Below, piece by piece: positions 1-12,856 of a DNA stretch of 64,000 bases. A program made the translations under genes and the position numbers. Numbering within the stretch: position 1 is the stretch's first letter; each line of letters begins with the position of its first letter. The stretch is from positions 124,001-188,000 of the forward strand of contig VWZX01010597.1 in assembly GCA_013399015.1 (NCBI GenBank), given 5' to 3'. The DNA is from Galbula dea (Eukaryota; Chordata; Aves; Piciformes; Galbulidae). Under the pieces are notes generated by a model, which saw only the letters and a list, made by a program, of their open reading frames with translations, was not told the origin of the DNA and searched no databases.

Positions 1-3000
1 TCTGAGAGATGTGTTAGCTTTAAACCTGTGCTCATGAAGAAGAGGAAAATACTTGTTGTCATTTCAGGAAAGACTTGGGAATAGGAAGAGGGCAATTAAT
101 ATATTGCTGATGATTGCTTGAAACCAAGAGAAAATACTATGTTATGTGATTTCAGTACTTAGGGAACATAATTTGTTAGATGCCTTGTATTAAAATCTCC
201 TTTAAAATACATAACACTTATGTAAACTGTTAGAATGCAAAAATATATTTATCATCAGTGGGGGGGCTGTTGGCATTAAGAATACAATTACTGCTACTCA
301 GCTGACATTCAGTGAAACTTATCATATTTAAACAAAGTCTATGGTCTGGGAGATTTTCTAAAAACACTATTAGAATATGCCACCTAATGTGGAACATGTA
401 ACTGCAGCTCTTGAGGTTGGTTCACTAACAAGTCTGAGAGAAGTGTAAGGATTATTCTGTGGGCTTGGCAAAACATCCTTTTGTTTATACAGCGCAGTAG
501 GATGTTTGCTTTCTTCACAACAGAATGACACTGTGGATTCATGTTCAGTTTGCAAACTGCTCTAACTCCCAGCTCCTTTCCTGCAAAGCTGTTGTCGTTC
601 TCTTTTCTGTATTCATTCATACTCCACTCATGGTTGTCCACTTTCATGTGGCTTCCTCCCTTATATCCTCTTGTTCATTTGTAGTTTTGCCTCCCACTTT
701 GGAGTGCCCCATCAACTGTGTCGACACCCTTTCTATGGTGAGCTCTGCCTAGGGCAGATGAAGCTCATAAATCCATTAGAAAGAGTGCTTTCCTAACATA
801 ATGTGCACCAGGGTGTTGCAAAACACTCTGGAGCTCTCAGTCGTCCTCAGACTGTCTTCTCCTGCCCTGGGAACAAGACCATCTCATTTGTCAGAGAGTG
901 GGATCAGGAGAGAACAGATCTCTTCCTTTGATGTCCGGACTGGACTACACCTGACCCTTGGGGAAGTACACAGAAGAGGCTGGTGAGAGGAAGAGTCAGA
1001 AATTTCTTTGTTCATGTGTAATGTGGACAGAAAGTGAGCCACAAGGGAGTTTCTAGCCACAGACAATAATGGCTATTGCCTATGGTTCCTGTTTTTGCAA
1101 GTCCAGAGATCTTCAAATCTAATCTGGCCACTTCTATTGCCATAAAGGAAAGACTAAGAGTTTGTGGTGTAAGAAGAAGCAAACTAATCTAGGGTCTGTA
1201 AGCCATTGCTCCTAACTCCTTCCAGCTAATGAAACCAAGCATGTTTCTCTGTGGCTTTCTGGCTCATTGTCTTCTGCCCCAGTCTCAGTTCCTTTGCAGG
1301 AACAGTCCTGTTTTGGCACAGACCATGACATTCATCCATGGGCTGAAAAAAAATTCAATTTTATCTCCCCTCTTGAGAAGCCAGGGCCGGGGTGAAGGTA
1401 ATGCCACCAGGGACAGGGGGAGGATGGGGAAGCCCCATGGAGCATGGTCTCATCCTACCAACTGGACTCCTGGGATGGGAAAGCAACACATCTGGAGCTG
1501 CTTCCTCTCTGGCAAAGAAGATGTCTGCACACTGGGTGGGGGGACAGGGTGACTCTCTGCATACCATGTAATAGGCAATAGTGCAGAGACTTAGGAGAAA
1601 GTTTCCTTCTGCCTAGATGAACTTGACATCTGCATTTGTAGCCCCTTTGTATTTCGGAGACTGTTTAACCTGGCTAAATGCGTCCTGACAGCTTTGTAAT
1701 TTACATGGCCACTAGACCAAGTGTCTGCTATCACAAGGGAAAGGTGAAGACCAGGAAAAAAAACCACACATGCACAAAAAACTCAATGGTCCCTCGACTT
1801 TGAATTTTTCTGAGGAACCCTGGAAAGAGTTTGAAGCCTCTTGCTCTCTCTGTCCATGCCACCCAAGCTGTCTCCTTTTCTTGTAAATCACATCTACAGT
1901 TTCTCAGACTCAGAAGATATTTGTGAAGGAAACATAGAAAATTACACTGTCAATTTGGTTGACTTGAAGGTAATGTCTCAAGAAGAGAAGTACCCAAGCC
2001 TGTTGAGATAATGATAAGATGGAAAGAGGTTATAAATAAAGAAATTGAGACTAGATGGTGAGGGTGGCTTGTTAAGAATTCTGTCCTGTGCTTTCATGTA
2101 GAAGGACCGTGTTCCTGGTGTCGAGGAGAAGACTTGTGTGCTGCTGCTATAGCTGTTTGCTAAATGTGCTATCGCTTCTGAGAAGACAGGCAGCCCCAAA
2201 AGTGCTCATTGCCATGATGCTATCCATACAACATGTGGCTCTGAGATGGTGTGAGCAGCAGATTATGGGTTCACCATTAGTGCCAAAACCACATGCAAAT
2301 TTTTTTTTTCCTTAAAGAATGAAACTTTTATCCTGGATTGAGCTGAATGTTTTATTTGGGAGTTAAACTTGTGATTTTAGAAAAAATTACAAGGAATTTT
2401 CCAAACAAAAGTATTTTTTAAATTAAAAACATTAAATGTTTGATACACAGGATGCCAAGACACACTGCTTCAACTTTCTACCTCTGTATTTATTTTCTTA
2501 AGCCATTTTTGTGAGACTGCAGTGTAACTGAATCAAGGCGGGGGGGGAAATAAAAGATGGTACAAATAATAAAAATCTCTGTGTCCTACTACCAATGTTA
2601 GAAGGTATTTCCTACTTACAAACTGCTCACCTCAGGTGCAATCAGAGGCCTCCCTTGCAGGTCTGGCTCACCCCAGGTGTTCCACTCCCAAGGTAGGGTT
2701 TTACCTCTTCCCTGCTACTCTTAAACACCTCTTTCTTGTGGCAAAACATTAGAGCAGATAAAATCCTAAACTGTCATAGATCTTACAGTTCTCTGTCTGT
2801 TTATCTCTACCTTTTCACTGATTTTTCTTCCATGACATCTATTCCCTTCCTACATACATTTTCTTCACAGGTTGTAAACATCCTTTCTTTTTCTCTTCTC
2901 CTCTGTATCTGATACCTATGGGGGTTTTTTTCTGGCCCTCTTTCATATAGACTTGGTGTTTTTTAAAAGAAAACTCAGTACTGTATCTTTTAATGATAGA

Positions 3001-3229
3001 GCTCTTGTGCTCTCTCAACTTATTTCAGCAGCTCACTGTAAAATAGTGAAGGTGATAAAAGGTCTCACCACCTTTGCATACAAAGCCAGAAGTATTTCCA
3101 CATTCTCACTGGGCATACAGCAACAGATGTATCACAGGAACATGTTTCTTAGGCATGGTTACCTTGTGACTTATTTATCACATAGGTGTTTGTCATTCTC
3201 CATTGTTCCTTAGTGATAAATTTCTACTT
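1..3229. other. Unique AT-rich noncoding DNA, no gene recognised
   Basis: I see no repeat or gene here. Open frames are at most about 107 codons, on both strands, and none has a recognisable domain. There is a 7-G run near 247 and an 8-G run near 2540. The frame at 1229-1552 lies in a locally GC-richer patch but contains no motif I know. Read as intergenic or intronic. Confidence 0.6.
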
Positions 3230-3450
3230 CAAAGGAGAAATTTCTCAATGATACAAAGTTGGGAAATATTGTCAATATATAGGAGAAGAAAGCAGTGCTA
3301 CAAGGAGAAGTGGCTAACCTTAAGGACTTAAATAACAGAAACAGGATAACGGTCAGTACCTTAAAGTAAAACATTATGAGCCTAAGGACTAGTAGGAATT
3401 TCTGCTACAGAGAGGGAATTTATCAGTTAGAAACAATGTATACAATCAAG
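3230..3450 (+). mobile_element. Ancient CR1/L3-like LINE fragment, strongly decayed
   Basis: A degraded piece of CR1 reverse-transcriptase coding sequence. From 3247 the sequence still reads like the region just after the RT active site (Asp-Asp-Thr-Lys-Leu-Gly replaced by Asn-Asp-Thr-Lys-Leu-Gly). Further on, near 3382-3445, it follows the order of the downstream segment (leading to a Tyr-Gln/Leu motif) that in old amniote CR1 copies lies before the C-terminal part. Many indels break the frame. Divergence is far higher than in the other CR1 copies here, which suggests an insertion before bird diversification. The assignment is from memory of the family pattern, not an alignment. Confidence 0.6.
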
Positions 3451-3923
3451 ATAAAACGAAAGCTTTTTAGTAGAAAAAGGATCACATTCGTTTGGAAAAG
3501 ATCATTTATGTATATAAAAATGTCTGTTGACTTGTATTTCTTTTTAAGATAATTCGATTAACAGTGATTCTTTAGGTAAACATTCCAATGGCAGTGAGAA
3601 TAGCACTTTCCATCAACTTTTTCAATGACAAATTTACCCTTGTCTGTACATATGTAGTACTTAGGACCATTTTTCCCAGCCTGGAAGACGGCATTGCATG
3701 ATTAAATCAACCATTTGTCTAATTCTACTGGAGAAGGGGCAAAGTATCTTTTCTAGACTTGTAAGCAAGTTTCTTGCCACAAAGATCATGATGATGGGCC
3801 ATCTCAAGCCCTCACAAAGGCTTCTCCAACAGTTTTCTCACAACTTTAAGGCCAGAGAGCTGCTTTATTGGAATTGGCCCTGAGCCCAGACAACCAGACC
3901 CCAAGGAGGGTGTGGGCTGAGCT
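3451..3923. other. Unique noncoding DNA
   Basis: No gene, RNA or repeat recognised between two CR1 fragments. The longest open frame is about 61 codons and has no domain. Confidence 0.55.
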
Positions 3924-4350
3924 CAGAATCACACAGAATCACAGAATCATTACGGTTGGAAAGGACCCTCAAGATCATCTAGTCCAACCGATAGCCCAAC
4001 ACTACTCTTACCCCAAAATCATCCTCTGAAGAAACACATCTATCCTCTTCTTAAAAACCTCCAGGGATGGTGACTCCACCACCTCCCTGGGCAGCCTATT
4101 CCAATATCTCACCACTCTTTCAGTAAAGAAATTCTTCCTAATATCTAATCTAAACCTACCCTGGCACAACTTAAGCCCATTCCCTCTAGTCCTGTCACTA
4201 GACACAAGGGAGAAGAGGCCAACACCCGCCTCCCTAGAATGACCTTTCAAGTAGCTGAAGAGAGCAATAAGGTCTCCCCTCAGCCTCCTCTTCTCCAGGC
4301 TAAACAACCCCAACTCCCTAAGCGTCTCCTCATAAGGCCTGGCCATAGCA
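3924..4350 (-). mobile_element. CR1 retrotransposon 3' fragment
   Basis: 5'-truncated CR1 copy lying on the minus strand. Its 3' terminus is at the left, where the plus strand shows the reverse complement of the octamer repeat (two or three ATTCTGTG-like units, 3924-3946). A 3' UTR of about 60 bp follows, then the C-terminal part of the ORF2 reverse transcriptase. The C-terminal frame (4008 to about 4340) is open for more than 100 codons, with the family motifs YEE-LRELGLFSLEKRRLRGDL, SDRTRGNG and RLPREVVESPSLEVFK. The copy stops near the start of the YEE motif, so everything upstream of the C-terminal domain is missing. The open frame implies modest age. It matches the fragment at 7531-7702 closely, so both belong to the same subfamily. 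Confidence 0.95.
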
Positions 4351-7300
4351 GTTTCTTCCATTTCTATAACACAGATACTCATTTTCTTTCTCTTAGACTC
4401 TCACAGTCCTTATTTTTACTGTAACCTTTTTAGGATTTTTCCTTTTTCTCCTGAAGTCATGTCTACTTCTGTGCAGCTCACCCTTCTCCTTTAAATCCTC
4501 TTAGTCTTCATCCCTTTTTCTAACTACAAGAGCATTATGTCCAGGAGAACAGCAGGGGGTAGATACTGAGGCTGTTCTTCGAAGCAGACCACAACAGATG
4601 GGCCAGCTTCACTGATCTTGCAAGTTACCCAGCAGAGTTTTGTTAAGTCCTGACACACATTACAGCTCACAGAGGACCAGGGGGATTAGAAAGGTACATC
4701 AAAAGCAGCTCACAGGTGAGGGGTTCACAGAGCGTCTCACCATTTCTTTGTAGATAGTGAGCAGGATCCCAGGTAGATCAGTGATACTGGCTTTGCTTCT
4801 CTATGCTCCCTTCAGAAAATCCACAAGCCAGAGGGTCAGTAGTTCTCCCTTCTGCCTCTCCCTATTAGTCATGTCATATTGCCATGGCAAAGACCTCTTT
4901 GAATTACCTGTGAGCAGCACATTGCTCAAGATCAACCAGTTTACTATACTTCACTGATACTGCCACATCTATGCTTGAAATTTGGGAAATTCTGATTGTG
5001 GCTGATTTTCATATGATCTAATTGATACTGTACCCCTTAAAAATGAACACGTAGGTCAGGTTAGATCCTAGGAGAGCAGTTTCACAGTGGTCAAAAAACC
5101 ACTTGAATGAACTGGTACAGGTCCCATCTTCATCTGGAACAAGAAGTCCCTAGGGTGTGAAAAGAATTCAAAGACTGAAAATCTTTCTTTCTAGGAACAA
5201 TAGATCTAGTTCCTTCCAATCCAGATTTTATCTCTTGTCTTCCTAACAATTCCTTATCTCTTTCCTTCTGTGAGAACTAAAACTAGAAGAACACATCTGG
5301 CTTCCACTCAGCACTGGACAAATCCCAGTGATGTAGGGATTTGCATACATTTACCCTTGGTGCCGTGAAAACTAGTGCTATCATCTGCCTCTAGTATGGC
5401 AGGTCTCAAGGGAACTGGAAGATATCTGCATTATAAAGACCAAATTGAACATTGACTTCAATTACTCCGACTTAATAAACTCTCCACTAAGCACAAGGAG
5501 AGTCTTTATCAAGCTTGAGTATGTCCTTAACTTCTGGAAGCAAAAGAAATAAAGATGTTCACCTCTTTCTTATCCTTATCCCTTTGAAGGGATGCTGGGA
5601 AGGAATCTTCATAAGCTTTCAGAAGATTCAGAAGTCAAGTGAATCATTCTGTGGGTGTAAAGTTGGAAATCACCCCATGTTTTAGAAGAAAACATAATCG
5701 ACAGGGTTTTAAACAAGGAAGAAGCCACAGAAGCAAAGCTTGTCAAACCACGTCAGTGTCTGACTGGGCTCATGTGCTGTGACTTAAAATGCTACAAGGC
5801 TCAGGCAGTTCATAGGGAAAGGACAAGTGAAAGAATAACTCTACTGCTCCACTGAGCTCAAGAGCTCTAATGAAGTGATTTGCTGAAATAATTGTTAAAG
5901 AGGAAACATGTATGTTCAATGCCTGAACTTTGTGGGGTTGGTGGCAGCTACATTTTTCACCAGTGGAAATGGTTAAAAGCACAGGGGTGTGACTTGCTTT
6001 CTCATAGTCCTGATTACAACCTTACTGCCACTGCAGAGTTGGGTGCATGTGGCCTTCTCTGACTCAAGACTTGGAAGCCTTGAATTGGACTAACCAGGGA
6101 ATCTCTTGGGTTGGGATAGAGATGCATCAGCAGATCCCCTTACTGAAATCTTAATTTTCTTCATAAGAAAGAAAGGGGTAGCAGCAACACATACAGCTCC
6201 ATTGTGTCCTGCCAAAGGGCTCTCAGCAGCCTTCACTGTGAGAATGAGAAACTGCTGTGAATGTGCAGATTAGGGCTCTGTGTATAAATAATCTGAGGGA
6301 CACAGAGATTAAGGCTCATCTGGTACTAAGGAAGATTTCTTGATATGTAGGCAAGTGACTGAGATCTGGATTCTCATCACCCTGGACTCCTTCCAGTCAG
6401 GAGACCTCCTAGAGGTGCCCCCTCACTAGTCATGGATTGCAGACTGATTTTAAAGCAATGATATTCCAGGCTTTAGGGAGCACACTCAGGCATCTAACTA
6501 CCAGTGGGATGAATCTGAGCCTAGAAGGGAAGCAAACTGTCTGTCCAATCTTACCCTTTTGTCTGCCTATTTGCCTGTTTTACAAGGAACCGACATTAGT
6601 TGTTCTGTATTGCGAAATGATCAAAAGTGATGTGCTTATTCTGCCTCAGTTGCTCTAGGTCTTTCTTTTGCTTCCACTTACTTTTTTTTGCTTCTTTGTG
6701 TCTGTTCCCATTATATATCGTACTATTTCTTCCTACTCTACTCTCTTTGTATTTAATCTGACTTCTCTGTGATACAAAACTGTTTGAACATATTTCTCTC
6801 AACATCTTACCTCTAGCAACCTGTCTAGGGGTTTTTTTGCTGTTGTTGTTTTCTTCTGCACTTTCTATTTCCAATTCTCTTTTACAGCTCTGTTTATCTT
6901 TAACCCTTTCCTTCTCTTCCATCTTCAGTGGTTTTCTACAGTTTATTTTTTTCTTACACGTAGAATTTTCTTCATTTCTTCCCATCACTCTGCTACCATC
7001 TGTCTTTGCTCTTGTGTTCTCCTTTAGACCTTATTCCTCTTTTCCTTTTCTCCAGCTTAACTCCATGTCTACACACACGTCCAGATCCTGGGGGGTCTGG
7101 ATTCCTTTTCTTTGGCTTACTCTACACTCAAATGAAAACCTTTTCCAGGAGTCAACATGTCTGAAATCAGCACCCATTCTGTCATCATGTTGTCCTAGAT
7201 TATTGCATCAATGAGCAGCAGTATTTACTTCTATTCCCTTTACACAATAATTCACTTTTCATTAATGGCAAGCATATGTGTCAAGCAATCCTCTCCCATC

Positions 7301-7530
7301 CGCATCGTCTCCTAAGGAAGGAAGAGAGTCAGGCTTTGTCATTCATAGTCAAGGACAATTCAGGCTCTGTCAAGTCCAACTTGTGGAAAGAACTGTATAA
7401 TTATGTACTTTTCACTGTTAACATCCTGCCACCAGCCCAATCTGTACAAAAAACAGGGACGAAATAAATCAGCTGGCATGTTTTACCATGGTATATCACT
7501 GGATGAAAGATGGTCACTTGAGTAGCCAAA
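4351..7530. other. Unique noncoding DNA with a pyrimidine-rich patch
   Basis: No gene recognised. From about 6660 to 7060 the plus strand is rich in T and C. This makes a 130-codon lysine-rich frame on the minus strand (6596-6988) and a 125-codon Leu/Ser/Phe-rich frame on the plus strand (6837-7214). Both look like products of base composition: no domain, no initiation context and no splice logic that I can defend. Confidence 0.55.
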
Positions 7531-7702
7531 ATCACAAAATAACAGATTCACAGAACCATTACAGCTGGAAAGGACCCTCAAGATTATCTAGTCCAACCGA
7601 TAGCCTTACACTACTCTTATCCCTAAATCATCCCCTGAAGAAACACATCTATCCTCTTCTTGAAAACCTCCAGGGATGGTGACTCCACCACCTCCCTGGG
7701 CA
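7531..7702 (-). mobile_element. CR1 retrotransposon 3' fragment (short)
   Basis: Minus-strand CR1 3' end with its octamer terminus at 7531-7553, the 3' UTR, and about 27 C-terminal codons of ORF2 up to the RLPREVV-equivalent region. It then breaks off at a sharp 5' truncation near 7702. By eye it matches the copy at 3924-4100 at roughly nine bases in ten, including the same 3' UTR wording, so it is the same CR1 subfamily. Confidence 0.93.
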
Positions 7703-10700
7703 ATCAAGAGGTAAAGACTTTTGCGAACAAAATCAAAAACTTGAACTTCAACTGCAGGTGAAAAAAAAGACAAATGTAAAACAGAACCACTGAATGTTAA
7801 GCCTCAGACATGTGCATATACAGGAGAATGGTGCAACATGTGCCCTGTGGGTGAAGCAATGCAGCAGGCTGTCCAGCATGTCCTATGTCACCTGGCAGTC
7901 TAGAAAGCAAGCAAGAACAGACTGCCAAGGCAAAGACTGCTTCCAGTTTGAAAGGTCACATTTCTTAGCCAGACATAGAGTGAAAGAGCTCCTAGACACC
8001 ACGGTTAGCTGAGTTTCTAGTAATAACCATAAATCCAAAAGTGCTCTCAATTTTTCCCAGAACAGTACAAAAAATATGAACAAAGGTGATGCCTATTCCA
8101 GATCCTGAAAAGTCTTTTCCTCAGGCTACTGTCTGCAACCATATTCCATCTACTGGCATTAATAAAGTGACTTTTATTCTACTATTGTCCTGGCCAGACA
8201 CATGGGAAAAAACACCTCATGTCATCTGGATCTGACAACAGAAAAACATATTTCAGTTGCACCCAGGTGGTTTATCAGTAAAAGCACCTTAGTAGTTTCT
8301 TCACCAGTTTTTCCTGCTCCTCAGGTAAAAAAAAAAAATCAACCTTTTTCTTGATTTTAAATATGTATTTACAAATACATGTATATAGAGGGCAAGGGTC
8401 AGTTTTGCACAGCATGCACACAAGACCCTCCAGGTGAGATGGCTGTCCCTCACAACTCTACTTCCCAGATACAGAGAAAAGAATGTGACAGACCCTTTCA
8501 CCACATTAATTAATTCCTTTCCTCCAACTCCAGAGATCACCCAGGGAAATCCTCTGGTAAATGATGTCAAAGTCTCCTGAGAGCTGTGAGCCCATCAGCA
8601 GGGACAAGTAGCATGTCCCATACTTAGGAACCAGTATTAAGGGAAGCAGAACAGCCTACTGTCCACGACCCTGCCAGTCCAAGCTTACAGTATGGCTGCA
8701 TGGCCACTGTGTATGGTTAGTCCCTGTGACTGAACCCAAGACATAGAAGACTTACGGACAAGACAGAGGAAAATATAAGACTTCATTCCCAGGTGACATG
8801 GATTCTGGGCACCTTCTCTTCCTTGCTCTGGTTTCTTGAGGACAAATGTGCTGCAGGCTCCATCTGGTTCTGTAATAAAGGATAAATTATTAAAATAAAT
8901 AAAATATTGATGAACTGTTCTATAAAACAGAAGGCTTTTAAAGTATTGATTAAGAATTGAGAAAGTCATAATGAGTTTTATCTGCAGAAATAATTAGGAA
9001 ATAGTTTTTGTGTGGTAATCTTCTTCATGGAGCAGGTAAAAGGCAGTGTCTAATCCCCCGACTTGACTGTCATCTGTATACTTCATACATCATTAAACAA
9101 ATAATTTTTACAAGGTCATTGTGTTGTTGATCCAAGAGTCTTGTGGCACCTCATGAGCAATAGAAAAACAAGTTTCACACTAGCATCAATAAAATAGATA
9201 ACCATCACTGTAGTAAGACAGGACAAAGTAAGAAGTTCCAGTTTCCACATTTGGCAGTCTGCATTTAAACTGATAGCTTTCAAGGAAGTATAGCATCAAG
9301 AGACAAAGATATGTAAAGGAAAAAATGCTGATCTCTTTAAATAGTTAAAAATCAACTAAATAGTTCTTATTTAAATTAAAAACAAATCACTATCATTGTT
9401 CTGGGACTTAGCAAGACATGACCTATTTCAGATTAGTTCCTCGGAGCCAGCCAAAATACACATGCTTTGTAAAACTTATAAAATTGCCAAATGTACATGG
9501 AGAATTTTGCATCCATGTCTTCCTTGTAATCTACTCCTGGAAGGACTCTTAGCAGGCTGGTGTATTTAGGTACCAGCAAACTAGCATCACATGCTTCCCT
9601 CTGTTTGGGTCCATCTTCTCTAGACCTTCTCTTGCCACAGCTTTGTGTCACAAGAAAACACCACATTGTTTCACTCAGCACCTGCACGCACGCTTTCCCA
9701 GTGTCCCATCATATGAGTGACTTGACTTCAGGTTCAGTTCTTTGAGGCAGGTTGCAATGATAAGCAGTAGTGGCCAGACACAGTTCTTCCTCTTGGCTTT
9801 TAGCCCCTGCCATGCTGTGGGTCCTTTATAACCTTCGGAGAAAGACACCTTTAGGGAGTGAGTCAGTCTCACCCAAGATCTAAATCAAAGTCTGGCACTT
9901 CCCGAGGGTGAATAAGTTCTCAACTGTGCTGAATCACTCCCTGGAGCTATCTATCAATCTGACCATTTGGCTAAGTCTCACAACTGTGGCACCTCTGAAC
10001 TGCATCCAGACTGCCTTCTTTCGAGCTTGGTTACTTCCATAGTTAGTCAAATCCTCATCTATAAAATCCTGCATTCCTCCTTTCCGAAAGTTTACTGGCC
10101 TGCCTGTGAATCACTTGACTTTGTATATCCCACCATGAATTCCTGGTTCTTTAATTTTACTTTTGAGTTTTTCCATCTGTCTGCCTCATCTCCCTGCAGA
10201 GCTGTGAAGGAACTAGTTCTCCTAGCAGGTTTCAGTCAAATAATTCTCTTAAGGTATTTCCACTTGAGTAAGCTATTACTTCAGTTAATGACCCACTCTT
10301 GCCCCATCTGGCAGATGCATAGCAGGCTCTGTCAATTTTTGATGGCTTACTACACAGTGTGGTGATTCACAAAACAGCAATTCTTTAGTGACTTGCACAA
10401 ACTATGCAAAAATCCAACATATCACCAATTTACAACTTGGTTTCTATGAACCTGATATCACTGCATCCAATCATAACATGTCAGAATTTACTCCACCCTC
10501 TTCTCTTTACAGTTCATTAGCTCATGTCTGCTTCACTATCTAGTAATCTATTAGAATATTTGTTAACATTGGCATTAAAGGTCCTCTAGATAACTTGCAA
10601 TGGGACGTTACATAGAGCAAGGGCTCAGATTTAGAGCAAAGGAGTACTAGAGGTAGTATGGCACTTCTGAAATATTGGTATGGAGATGTCAAGATCCATA

Positions 10701-10879
10701 CAGTATGATCTATATATATAGAGTTTGCTCTGTTTAGAGTTGCAAAGCCTGGGGCACAGATCCACAGAAATATTTCCACTGCAACACTGAATATTGCAGT
10801 GCTTGGCTTTCAAACCCTTCATTCCTGATTTAATGACACTTTGGAGGGTTGGGTGCTAAGGAACAGGATTCACTAGAGC
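7703..10879. other. Unique noncoding DNA
   Basis: No repeat family or gene recognised. The longest frame, 9967-10365 (132 codons, plus), is rich in Leu/Ser/Phe/His and has no recognisable domain. A chance frame is the simplest reading. Confidence 0.55.
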
Positions 10880-11300
10880 CACCATGCTGAGAAGAGAGCT
10901 AGTTAAATTAGCCAATAGGAGAAAACAACAGGAGGGATGAGTTTTAAATCACGTCTCTCTTGGGGATTGAATGCCTTAATTTGACTTCATGGAGATTAGC
11001 TTGCAGGCTGCATTGCCTATGCAGGGAGGAAAGTGTTTGAAGGCTCTTTAGCAAAAGCATGATGAAGCCCAATCGTTAGAAGACAGGAAAAAAAAATCAA
11101 ACTGGAAGCAAAGTGCATGTTTCAAAGAATTGGGATAATTAACTGCTGAATTAGCTTATCATGAGATAGAACACATTTTTTACCAACTGAGGGGCATCTT
11201 GCATTCTGAGTTTCTCTGTCAATACTCTAAAGCAAATGTGTGTGTGTAATTCAGGAATTACTGGATGATAATGTTTATCAGAAGCTCAGTGTATATAATT
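10880..11300. promoter_or_regulatory. Possible conserved noncoding element (speculative)
   Basis: Non-repetitive AT-rich block with several homeodomain-type TAAT/ATTA cores (for example around 11140-11160) and no simple repeats or long frames. It has the look of vertebrate conserved noncoding sequence, but that judgement rests on texture alone. Conservation cannot be seen from one genome. Confidence 0.2.
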
Positions 11301-12299
11301 ATTTTGTGCCATATTCTCTCTTTTAAACAGACTCATCTGCTTTTACTATGGCTAAATTTGGCCTTGCTCCTCTTTCTGAGTGCTCAGTGATGATTTGATA
11401 TAGAATAATTTGAGTTAGAGATGGCATCAGCTTGTCTTGCCTTCTTTGTGCAATCATTGCAAGATTCTATTTTATTTTCTGTTCACTGGTACTTTGACCT
11501 GGAGAGTTTTATATGTATTAACTGTTTCTGTTGCTTCCCTAGGGATTATTCAACAGTCTGTTAGATCTCACTACTAGGACATTTTTAACATGTGAATTGT
11601 CCTTCAAATCTTCTGCTCCCCTACTTGTGATTTCTTTCAAGTCACACAGGCTTTGGTAAAGGATTCCTTCTCTTTTTGATAGTTTTTTTGTTTTTTCTGT
11701 TTGATTTTGTGGGGTTTTTTGTTTTGTTTTTTTGTTTGTTGGGTATTTAATTTTTTTGCTTAGAGAAACACTAGCCACGGGTGGCCAACCTGCACATCTT
11801 ATGTCCTTCAAATGTTCCTCTCATTATGGATCTGGGATCCTGGTCCACATTCATCCTCTGTCTTGCAGGGACACAACAGGATCCCCAGGAAAGTCCTATC
11901 ACCAGCTGTCTGTGGTCCACTCTTAGACAAGATACAATGATCATGACCACCTGAAGCTTTGAGTTATGTGATGCAGAGAATCAGGAAAGTTGGCCATGCT
12001 TGGTGGATGCTGCATTCCCCATGGTTTAATCAAACTCTGTATGCTGGGGCACACATTTGGGCCAAAATGAACCCAATCAAAAATATCAGCCTTATTTTGG
12101 CCAGATTAGACCTTTTAATCTTTCCTGTATGAATGCATAACCTCAGGTAGCGTAAACTTGTAGTCACATTGGCATTTCCCTTCAGCACATTGCACTGCAG
12201 ACTCATAACCTATTTATTCTTTCTCACCATCAATCTCTCACTAGTCAGCTCTTCAAGTATTTTCTTTTCCTCCAAAAAAAATTAGTTTCAGATGAGTTT
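11301..12299. other. Unique noncoding DNA with a (GTTT)-rich tract
   Basis: No gene recognised. Positions 11681-11758 on the plus strand are a T/G low-complexity tract of poly-T runs broken by single Gs. It gives the minus strand a lysine/threonine/glutamine-rich pseudo-frame at 11539-11811. The rest appears unique. Confidence 0.6.
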
Positions 12300-12520
12300 T
12301 CCCCTGTGTGCATTTCCCAGGCTGAATTTAATTTCACTTTATTTTCAAACTCTATTTCTTTCTCAGCTTTGACAGTTATGGGGCAAGTACAAGAAGCTAC
12401 ATGGCATTAAATGCAATCTACATTACTTCTCTGTTCTCCTTGGGATTTGAAACACCTCCTGATTTTGTATCACCTGTGAATGCAATTAGCTGACTTTTTA
12501 TTTTGGATCAGGGATATAAC
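12300..12520 (-). mobile_element. Possible ancient CR1/L3-like LINE fragment
   Basis: Read on the minus strand, parts of this stretch follow the old amniote CR1 reverse-transcriptase region upstream of the C-terminal domain. The plus strand has the typical antisense wording GCATTTCCCAGGCTGAATTT near 12310-12330, and GATTTTGTATCACCTGTGAA at 12460-12480, which resembles the antisense of the RT active-site neighbourhood (Phe-Ala-Asp-Asp-Thr-Lys). The match is interrupted by what looks like an insertion of about 50 bp. It is old and uncertain. Confidence 0.42.
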
Positions 12521-12797
12521 TGCTCAGTGAAGAAATGGCTATAGTGAGATCTGAATAGATTAGATCCCAAATGAAGAAATTATTTTAACAATAATATTTA
12601 TTTACTTGAGATTCTTAGGTCTGTTTTCATATCACACGACAATATTTTTTGTGTAAACTGACAGTAAACTTAATCTTCTTTTTTTCACTGATTTTGCCTT
12701 GGAGTGAGAAATTATTAGATTTGTAAGCCTGATGCACACTGTAAAACTCTATATTCATTATTTCTTGTGACTTTGTTTTCAGATATGTGCTTCCAAG

Positions 12798-12856
12798 TTT
12801 GTTTTTTTGTTTGTCTGGTTTGGGTTTGTTTTTTTTTTTTGTTTTGGTTTGGTGTG
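12798..12856. repeat. T-rich/(GTTT)n low-complexity tract
   Basis: A run of T stretches (the longest about 13 T) punctuated by G and GG. It creates overlapping short frames rich in Phe, Leu, Val and Cys on the plus strand that should not be read as genes. Confidence 0.85.

Noticed and set aside
6596..6988. 130-codon minus-strand frame rich in Lys, Glu and Asn
   Set aside because: It mirrors a T/C-rich plus strand. No domain, no splice context, and an equally long frame lies on the other strand.
9967..10365. 132-codon plus-strand frame
   Set aside because: Compositionally ordinary, no recognisable motif, no splice sites, and no supporting neighbour.
12050..12110. Short inverted words GGCCAAAAT/ATTTTGGCC around a ~35-bp loop
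   Set aside because: The stem is only 9 bp and the loop long. Not convincing as a miRNA or other RNA hairpin.
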